A stretch of 64,000 nucleotides of DNA from an uncultured Collinsella sp. GTDB taxonomy: Bacteria; Actinomycetota; Coriobacteriia; Coriobacteriales; Coriobacteriaceae. Below are positions 57,948 through 64,000 of this stretch, piece by piece. The position numbers and the translations under genes were made by a program. Under the pieces are notes generated by a model. That model saw nothing but the letters and a program-made list of their open reading frames with translations. It was not told where the DNA came from and ran no database searches. Every line of letters starts with the position of its first letter. Within the stretch, counting starts at the first letter, position 1. Location of the stretch: NCBI GenBank assembly GCA_934667065.1, contig CAKULD010000008.1, positions 62,001-126,000 of the forward strand. Reading direction: 5' to 3'.

Positions 57948-60761
57948 TTACCCCGTGTTTTGCAGACCTGCCGAGACGCCGGTCACAGTCGAAAGAATCA
58001 GGCTCATATACTCGGCCTTCTTCTCCTCGGCCATCTCGTCCTGGTTCATACGCACCTCGCGAAGGGCGCGGACCTGGGCGATAGACAGGGCGTCGACGTA
58101 GGGGTTACGCACGCGAACGGCACAGCCGAGCACGCGGCGGCGCTGCAGCGGCCACTCGTCACCGACGATGGCAAGGACCCACTTACGCGTGAGCTGCATC
58201 TCGGTGAAGACCTTCTCGGACAGATCCTGGCGATCGCCCAGGTGCAGATACATCTTGGCGATGCGCTGGTCGGTCTTGGCGATCGACATCTCGATGTTGT
58301 CGATAAAGGTGCGGAAGAACGGCCACTCCTGGTAGGCAGCCTTAAGCTGGTCAAGGTCGCCCAGCTGCTCGCAGGCGGTGCCCAGGCCGTACCAAGCGGC
58401 CAGATTGATGCGCGCCTGGCTCCAGCTGAAGATCCACGGAATGGTACGCAGGTCGTCGAGCGACTTGGCACCCAAGCCGCGCTTGGCGGGACGCGAGCCG
58501 ATCGGCAGCAGACCGACCTCGGTCAGCGGCGTCACGGTCGAGAACCACGGTGTAAAGTCCTCGGTGTTCAGCAGGTCCAGATAGCGCTCGTGGCTTGCGG
58601 CGTTGAGCTTCTCGGCCATATCCCAGAACTTCTGCGTGGTCTCGGTGTTGGTCTTCTCGACGCTCGGGGCCGACTGCAAAAGCGTTGCGGCGGCAACGGA
58701 CTCAACATGGCGCTGAGCCAGCGTGCGGTTGCCGTAACGGGCAAAGATGACCTCGCCCTGCTCGGTGAGCTTAAAGAAGCAGTTGACCGAACCCTTGGGC
58801 TGCGCCAGCACGGCCTTGTTGGCCGGACCGCCGCCACGGCCCACGGCACCGCCGCGACCGTGCATGAGCACCAGGTCGATATCGTTCTTCTCGGCCCACT
58901 TGGCGATGCGCTCCTGTGCGGAGTGCAGGGCGAGCATGGCCGTGGTAGGACCGGCATCCTTGGAGGAGTCGGAGTAGCCCAGCATGACCTCCATGCGGCG
59001 GTTGGTCTGGGCAAGGCGCTTTTGCACCACAGGAAGGGTGAGCATCTGGTCGAGCACGTCGACGCAGCCCTCGAGGTCCTCGAGCTGCTCGAACAGCGGG
59101 ATCACGTCGAGCTCGGGGACGTCTTCCTCGTGTGCGAAGGACAGGTGGGCAAGCTCAAAGACGTCGGCCACATGCTGAGCGCTCTTGGTGAACGAGATGA
59201 TGTAGCGGTGCGCCATCTTCTTGCCATAGCGCTTTTGGATGGAGCCGATGGCACGGAAGGTGTCGATAACCTCGCGCGTCATGGGCTGCAGGTCGCCGTG
59301 GATACCGTTCTCGTGGATATCCTTGAGGGCGCGGGCATGCACCACGGAGTGCTGACGGAACTCCATCTCGACCATATGGAAGCCGAAGGACTCGACCTGC
59401 CAGATGATGGTCTGGACCGGACCGTAGGCAGCACGGACGGCACCGCAGGCGGCCAGCGAACGCTGGACGACACGCAGGTCCTCCAGGAACTCATCGGCAC
59501 TGTGGTACATGGTGTCGGTAATGCGGCGCACGGTGGCGTTCAGGCGGTCGGCCATGACGAGCATGACGGCGCGATGCGGCTCGTGCTCGGAGATGAGCTC
59601 GGCGCGGGCCGTGTACTGAGCGCTCATCTCGACCTGGTGGTTCCACAGGTTCATGAGCTCGGCAGAAGGCTTGCTGTACTCGGCCTCGAGCGTCAGGTTG
59701 CGGCCAATGCGGCGGCACTTGTCCTCGAGCTTGAGCACCATATGGGTGAAGTACTTGGCGGCGACCTCGCGGCTCACCTTGGCGGTGACGTTGGGGTTGC
59801 CGTCGCGGTCGGAACCGATCCAGCTGCCAGGATGGAAGAACGCCGGGCACAGCGGCGGCACGGTGCCGGCCTTGTCGCCCAGCACCCAGTCGTCAAAGCG
59901 ACGATAGATGACGGGAATGATGTCGAACAGCGTGTTGTCGAAGATGTCGATGATGGTATCGGCTTCCTCGACGGGCGTGGGCTTCTTGAGCGCGATGGGG
60001 CTCGTGCGCACCAGGGCGTCGATCTCCTGCAGCATATGGCGCTCGTTCTCCACCAGGTCGGAGCCACCCAGGCGCGGACGCTCCTCCAGCAGGTTGGAGA
60101 TACGGCGGATCTTGCCCTCGACGGCCTTACGACGAGCCTCGGTGGGATGTGCGGTAAAGACGGGGTGGAACTCCAGCTTGCCGAGCAGCTCGTTGGCGCC
60201 CTCGACGCCCATCTCCTCTACCAGCTGGTGGTAGGCAACGGTGAGCTCGTTAGCGGGATCAACCTCGGTATCGGTCGACGCGCCGGCCTCGCGCTCGCGC
60301 AGCTGGGCCACGCGGTAGTTCTCCTCCGACAGGTTTGCCAGATGGAAGAAGCTCGTAAAGGCGCGGACGATAACCTGCTGCTTATCGAGCGGCAGGCTGT
60401 CGATAATATCGACGACCTCACGGAACGCCACGGCAGTGGACTCATCGGCGGTAGGTACGCCCTGCTCATCGACGGCCTCGTCGGCAGCGCGCGTACCGGG
60501 GTTGCCGGCATTGGCCACAATTTCGGCCGACAGGATTTTGTCGAACAGGTCCGCGATCTCGGGATCATACTCGCTAAGCACACGACGCTCCAGGCGCAGG
60601 AACAGCGCCAGATTGTCGCGCAGCTCCTCGGGGATCTCGATCTCGGCGAGACGCTCCCTGGACTCGGCATTCGAGCCGATTCGGTTAACGAGGCGGTTGA
60701 CCACGGCAGCGACGCGCGCCGCGGCTTCGGGTACAGACTGGTTGCTTAGGTTCTCAGCCAC
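57948..60761 (-). CDS. ppc: Phosphoenolpyruvate carboxylase
   Basis: A 937-residue enzyme carboxylating PEP to oxaloacetate. Catalytic motifs: FTAHPTEARRKAVEGKI (His), VMLGYSDSSKDAGP, and the glycine loop GRGGAVGRGGGPA; the C-terminus ends QNTG as is universal. GTG at 60761 (AENLSNQSV) is preferred because GGAGG is 5 nt upstream, while the ATG at 60773 has its SD too close. Monocistronic. Confidence 0.96.
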   Translation of the reverse strand: MAENLSNQSVPEAAARVAAVVNRLVNRIGSNAESRERLAEIEIPEELRDNLALFLRLERRVLSEYDPEIADLFDKILSAEIVANAGNPGTRAADEAVDEQGVPTADESTAVAFREVVDIIDSLPLDKQQVIVRAFTSFFHLANLSEENYRVAQLREREAGASTDTEVDPANELTVAYHQLVEEMGVEGANELLGKLEFHPVFTAHPTEARRKAVEGKIRRISNLLEERPRLGGSDLVENERHMLQEIDALVRTSPIALKKPTPVEEADTIIDIFDNTLFDIIPVIYRRFDDWVLGDKAGTVPPLCPAFFHPGSWIGSDRDGNPNVTAKVSREVAAKYFTHMVLKLEDKCRRIGRNLTLEAEYSKPSAELMNLWNHQVEMSAQYTARAELISEHEPHRAVMLVMADRLNATVRRITDTMYHSADEFLEDLRVVQRSLAACGAVRAAYGPVQTIIWQVESFGFHMVEMEFRQHSVVHARALKDIHENGIHGDLQPMTREVIDTFRAIGSIQKRYGKKMAHRYIISFTKSAQHVADVFELAHLSFAHEEDVPELDVIPLFEQLEDLEGCVDVLDQMLTLPVVQKRLAQTNRRMEVMLGYSDSSKDAGPTTAMLALHSAQERIAKWAEKNDIDLVLMHGRGGAVGRGGGPANKAVLAQPKGSVNCFFKLTEQGEVIFARYGNRTLAQRHVESVAAATLLQSAPSVEKTNTETTQKFWDMAEKLNAASHERYLDLLNTEDFTPWFSTVTPLTEVGLLPIGSRPAKRGLGAKSLDDLRTIPWIFSWSQARINLAAWYGLGTACEQLGDLDQLKAAYQEWPFFRTFIDNIEMSIAKTDQRIAKMYLHLGDRQDLSEKVFTEMQLTRKWVLAIVGDEWPLQRRRVLGCAVRVRNPYVDALSIAQVRALREVRMNQDEMAEEKKAEYMSLILSTVTGVSAGLQNTG

Positions 60762-60926
60762 GTTTCCTCCCATTCCTCCTTCTATGCACGTAACATGCGG
60801 TATTCATTATAGGCACTTGAGAAATACTTTCGACACTGATTGCGCTTTACCACACAAAAGTATTTTCTGCATTGCAAGGGTTTTTGCCCCAAATGGTCGT
60901 ATTTCTCGGTAGGCGGCATACGCAAG

Positions 60927-60960
60927 CGGGGGCATTCCGCATAAATGCGAAACACCCCCG
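60927..60960 (-). terminator. Hairpin downstream of hisS
   Basis: CGGGGG...CCCCCG with an inner CGCAT/ATGCG stem, 58 nt after hisS; the following T-run is weak. Confidence 0.55.
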
Positions 60961-61018
60961 TAACAATCGCTCGCCATGAGCAGGGCACATTAGCAGGCCC
61001 GCAGCTCAGCATGATGCG

Positions 61019-62332
61019 CTACAGGCGCTCGCGAACCGCCTCGACAACGTTGTCCAGATCGGCGAGGACCTCGTCATGGCTCTCCATATCGCGCACCTTG
61101 ACCTTGCCGGCGGCAAGCTCGTCACCACCCAGGACCAGGATGAGCTTGGCGCCCACCTTGTCGGCCTGCTTAAACTGAGCCTTGAGCGAACGGCCCTGGT
61201 AATCGGCCTCGGTCACGATCCCTGCGGCGCGGAGCTCCTGCGTAATGGCAAAGACGTTCTGACGCAGTTCCTTACCGGCGTTGGCGACGTAGACGCACGG
61301 GGTCTCCTCGGCACCCAGGTCGCTGCCAAAGGCCTGCAGGGCCAGCAGGGCACGCTCAAAGCCGACGGCGAAGCCGACGCCTGCCGTGGGCTTGCCGCCC
61401 TCGAGCTCGACCAGGCCGTCGTAGCGGCCGCCGCCACCGATGGAGCCGACACCGGCACCGGGGGCCTCGACCTCAAAGACGGTGCGGGTGTAGTAGTCCA
61501 GGCCGCGCACCAGGGTGGGATCCTCGACATACTCGATACCGGCGACATCCAGATAGCGCTTGACCTGCTCGTAGTGCTCGCGGCACTCGTCGCACAGGTT
61601 GTCGCCCATCAGCGGAGCGTCGGCCATGATCTCGCGGCAGTGATCGTTCTTGCAGTCGAAGGCGCGCAGCGGGTTGAGCTCGGCACGCTCGCGGCACTCG
61701 TCGCACATCTCGTCGGCGTGATCGAGGATAAACTGCTTGACCTGCTCGCGGTATGCCGGACGGCACTGGGCATCGCCCATCGAGTTAATAAGCAGACGAA
61801 GCTTGGAAAGATCAAAGCCCAGGCGCTTGTAGAACTCCATGAGCATGATGATGCACTCGGCATCTGCTGCCGGATCGGGAGCGCCGAGCCACTCGATGCC
61901 TACCTGGTGGAACTGACGCAGACGGCCCTTCTGGGGGCGCTCGCCGCGGAACATGGCCTCGGCATAGTAGGCCTTAAACGGCGTGGAGCCCTGGGGCACC
62001 AGGTTGTTCTCCACGACGGCGCGAACCACGCCGGCCGTGCCCTCGGGACGAAGCGCCAGGCGCTGCTTGGGCTTGAGCTTGGTGTCGGTGCCCTCGGTAA
62101 AGACGCGCTCCAGGTTGGCACCGCTAAACACGCGGAACATCTCTTTGCGCACGACGTCGGTCGACTGGCCGATACCGTGGACAAATACGTCCACCTGCTC
62201 GATCGCGGGCGTCTCGATGGGCTTAAAACCAAACGGCTCGAACACGCCGGCCGCAATCTGCTGCATCTTTTGCCAGGCGCGCATCTCGGCGCCGATAAGG
62301 TCGCGGGTTCCCTCCGCCTTCTGTGCCTGCAT
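61019..62332 (-). CDS. hisS: Histidyl-tRNA synthetase
   Basis: A 437-residue class II synthetase: motif 1 EPFGFKPIETPAIE, motif 2 FRGERPQKGRLRQFHQVGIE, HisA motif LVRGLDYYTRTVFE, motif 3 AVGFERALLAL and the C-terminal anticodon-binding domain. A cysteine-rich segment (CDECRERAELNPLRAFDCKN) is the usual bacterial insertion. ATG 62332 follows GAAAGG; a TTG two codons upstream is rejected. Confidence 0.96.
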   Translation of the reverse strand: MQAQKAEGTRDLIGAEMRAWQKMQQIAAGVFEPFGFKPIETPAIEQVDVFVHGIGQSTDVVRKEMFRVFSGANLERVFTEGTDTKLKPKQRLALRPEGTAGVVRAVVENNLVPQGSTPFKAYYAEAMFRGERPQKGRLRQFHQVGIEWLGAPDPAADAECIIMLMEFYKRLGFDLSKLRLLINSMGDAQCRPAYREQVKQFILDHADEMCDECRERAELNPLRAFDCKNDHCREIMADAPLMGDNLCDECREHYEQVKRYLDVAGIEYVEDPTLVRGLDYYTRTVFEVEAPGAGVGSIGGGGRYDGLVELEGGKPTAGVGFAVGFERALLALQAFGSDLGAEETPCVYVANAGKELRQNVFAITQELRAAGIVTEADYQGRSLKAQFKQADKVGAKLILVLGGDELAAGKVKVRDMESHDEVLADLDNVVEAVRERL

Positions 62333-62396
62333 GGGCAAACACCTTTCTTTTGTATCGCGTCATAGGTAGTGGTCATTATACGGCACAAACATAAAA

Positions 62397-62458
62397 CGCG
62401 GCGGCGCGTCTGACCGAACGAGGGTATGGGGACTCGTTCGGCCAGACGCGCCGCCGCG
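62397..62458 (-). terminator. Long hairpin downstream of the MFS gene
   Basis: 26-bp arms (CGCGGCGGCGCGTCTG...) with a single A-C mismatch and a 10-nt loop, followed on the minus strand by TTTTATG. A second hairpin (TGGAA-CCGAATG arms, about 62490-62537) lies nearer the stop codon. Confidence 0.65.
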
Positions 62459-62580
62459 GCATGTAATCCGTTTCGTCCGCCCGTGGCCGCCTTGGAAACC
62501 GAATGACGGTACGAGCATCCATTCGGCTTCCAGGGCAACCACGGACAGAACGGGGCAAACGAAAAAAGAGTGGCGGGCGC

Positions 62581-63885
62581 TTACTCCCCTGCCACGCTCG
62601 CACGCAGCTTGGCGGCGATGGGCTCGGACGCCAGCAAGAATACGAGCATGACCACGGAGCACACCAGGCACACGATCCAAGTGCTCGCAAAGGAGCCCGA
62701 GGCATCGAACAGCACGCCCGAGACAATGGCACCCACAGTGCCGCCGACCATCTCGAGCGAGGTGATAGTGCCCGTGACCTTGCCAAGGTCGGCCATGCCA
62801 AACTGCTTAGATGCGGCGATGGTGGGCGTGATGGTGCCCATACACGTTCCGATACCAAAACTCACGGCGGCGATAATGGGGCCAAGATCCGTCGTCGGGA
62901 AGCACAGCGCCACGCAGGCGATGATGCACGCAACGGAGCCAAGGATGTTGCCAAAGCGCAGGCCAAAACGGTCATAGATCGCACCGAGCGAAATCTTGGC
63001 GATGACGACCGTGACCATGTAGGCAGAAAGCACCGTACCGGCCCACATGGGATCGTGGCCGCCCGTGACGATCTTGGCACCGTTGACGGTAACGCTCGTC
63101 ATGTTCGTAACCTGGTTGGGAAGAATGGCGCCATTGACCAGGCCCATAAAGAGGAAGGCGACGACGAGCAGCCAAAATGCCGGGCTCTTCTTGATGCGCG
63201 ACCAACCCACGCTGACCTCGGGGGCAGCCTTCTCGTTTTTATCGCCCGCGGTGGAAGCGGACGGATCGCCCGGGTTCTCGCCGAGCGGCTTGAGGCCGAT
63301 CTCGGAAGGCTTGGTGCGGAAGGAGTAGGCCGTGATGGGCAGTGCCGCCACAATGCAGACGGCAGCGAGCACCAGGAAGGCGGAACGCCAGCCCACGCTC
63401 ACGATCAGCGAGCTCACGATCGGCGAGAGGATAGCACCGCCAAAGCCCGAGCCCGAAAGCGCGATGGAAATGGCAAGACCACGCTTGGCGGTAAACCAGT
63501 TGGCGGTCACCAGACTAATGAGCAGACGGGTCGAGGCGACGGCAAAGCAGCCCGAGACGGCAAAGAGCACGTAGACCTGCCAAAGCTCGCCCACAAAGCT
63601 CATGCCCACGAGCACCGCCGAGGTGGCGATGACGGTAAGCGAACCCAAGACGCGGCCACTGACCTTATCGGCAACATGGCCGATGACGAGCGAACCCACA
63701 ACGCTCACCACGGTGGAGATAGCATTGGAGATGTTGTACTGGGCAAGCGTGATCCCGAGGTCGCTAACGATGAGCGGCTGGAACAGGCTCATGCAGTTGA
63801 CGAAGATCGTGTAGCACGTGGCCATGATCACAAAGCCGGAGGCCACCACAAGCCAGCCGGGGAAGAACTTACGTTGCTGGGACAT
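62581..63885 (-). CDS. MFS transporter, OxlT/MCT-like
   Basis: A 434-residue 12-helix transporter (FFPGWLVVASGFVIMATCYT) with the MFS motif GHVADKVSGRVLG between helices 2 and 3 and a central loop rich in Glu/Lys/Pro (GENPGDPSASTAGDKNEKAA). It resembles the oxalate/formate antiporter and monocarboxylate group; a carboxylate substrate such as lactate would suit the nearby lar genes, but this is only positional inference. Confidence 0.85.
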   Translation of the reverse strand: MSQQRKFFPGWLVVASGFVIMATCYTIFVNCMSLFQPLIVSDLGITLAQYNISNAISTVVSVVGSLVIGHVADKVSGRVLGSLTVIATSAVLVGMSFVGELWQVYVLFAVSGCFAVASTRLLISLVTANWFTAKRGLAISIALSGSGFGGAILSPIVSSLIVSVGWRSAFLVLAAVCIVAALPITAYSFRTKPSEIGLKPLGENPGDPSASTAGDKNEKAAPEVSVGWSRIKKSPAFWLLVVAFLFMGLVNGAILPNQVTNMTSVTVNGAKIVTGGHDPMWAGTVLSAYMVTVVIAKISLGAIYDRFGLRFGNILGSVACIIACVALCFPTTDLGPIIAAVSFGIGTCMGTITPTIAASKQFGMADLGKVTGTITSLEMVGGTVGAIVSGVLFDASGSFASTWIVCLVCSVVMLVFLLASEPIAAKLRASVAGE

Positions 63886-64000
63886 ACTGCTCCTTTATAA
63901 ACAAACGAATAGCCTGCGCCGGGCGCCGGTAGTGCCCAAAATTGCCTTGAAAGACAAGGGCATAGGCCTTATGGCCATGCCCGCAGGCTTGAAAGGCAAG

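Noticed and set aside
1..64000. tRNA, rRNA, prophage or conjugative genes
   Set aside because: No cloverleaf with CCA-type ends, no rRNA signatures and no phage or transfer proteins were seen by reading; a tRNAscan or Infernal run would be needed to exclude a missed tRNA.

Overview
This is a high-GC (about 60%) bacterial chromosome segment, densely packed with genes on both strands. The gene set and style (GSI-type glutamine synthetase beside a GlnR-like regulator, gut-type pectin genes, lar and feo clusters) suggest a gut actinomycete of the Coriobacteriia, most likely Collinsella. That assignment is an inference from content, not from a marker gene. No rRNA, tRNA, CRISPR array, prophage or intact transposase was seen.

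Layout. 1-3.1 kb: the edge of an ABC exporter, then a MATE efflux pump with its MerR regulator behind a classic MerR-type promoter. 3.1-8.6 kb: ligA, a more AT-rich islet (a small membrane protein, a DUF2975/HTH pair) and an HtrA protease. 8.7-11.8 kb: a GlnR-like regulator, a glutamine synthetase homologue lacking several metal ligands, and a HepT/MntA toxin-antitoxin pair. 11.8-28.9 kb: a 2-keto-3-deoxygluconate block (LacI regulator, kdgK, kdgA, two GntR regulators, a HIT protein, a YczE-like membrane protein, an AAA ATPase, an IlvD/Edd sugar-acid dehydratase with a GntP permease, a KduD/DhuD reductase, a DhuI-type isomerase) and an old-yellow-enzyme/GltD-like pair. 29-45.7 kb: a minus-strand pectin locus (epimerase, GH105, SGNH esterase, pectin methylesterase-esterase fusion, GH43, GH28, GPH transporter, uxaA-uxaB-uxaC, LacI regulator). 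45.8-49.2 kb: feoA-feoA-feoB plus a Cys-rich Feo protein. 49.4-52.7 kb: an HPr paralogue, aspS, serB. 52.8-57.5 kb: larB, larC, tetR and the opposing larD and larA. 57.9-64 kb: ppc, hisS and an MFS transporter.

How it works together. None of the pectin enzymes has an obvious signal peptide. The likely scheme is import of pectic oligosaccharides by the GPH carrier, then de-esterification and hydrolysis in the cytosol. Galacturonate goes through UxaC-UxaB-UxaA. Unsaturated uronate released by GH105 goes through DhuI and DhuD. Both routes meet at KDG, which KdgK and KdgA convert to pyruvate and glyceraldehyde-3-phosphate. Two LacI operator families tie these operons together: GAAACCGATTTC at kdgK, yczE and the HIT gene, and AGGTGAACGTTCACCT at kdu, GH105, GPH and uxa.

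The most unusual content is non-coding. (1) Two 5' leader RNAs, called A and B here, recur at kdgK/kdgA and at the yczE-like gene. B has a pseudoknot and compensatory base changes and looks like an undescribed riboswitch-type RNA. (2) Two 125-nt nested palindromes share a covarying 67-nt core inside unrelated but perfect 29-bp outer arms. (3) A CCGTT-N16-CCGTT direct repeat on an exact 21-bp pitch precedes four minus-strand operons, with a fifth variant copy at kduD. (4) Several families of intergenic hairpins and three large inverted-repeat elements are scattered through the window.
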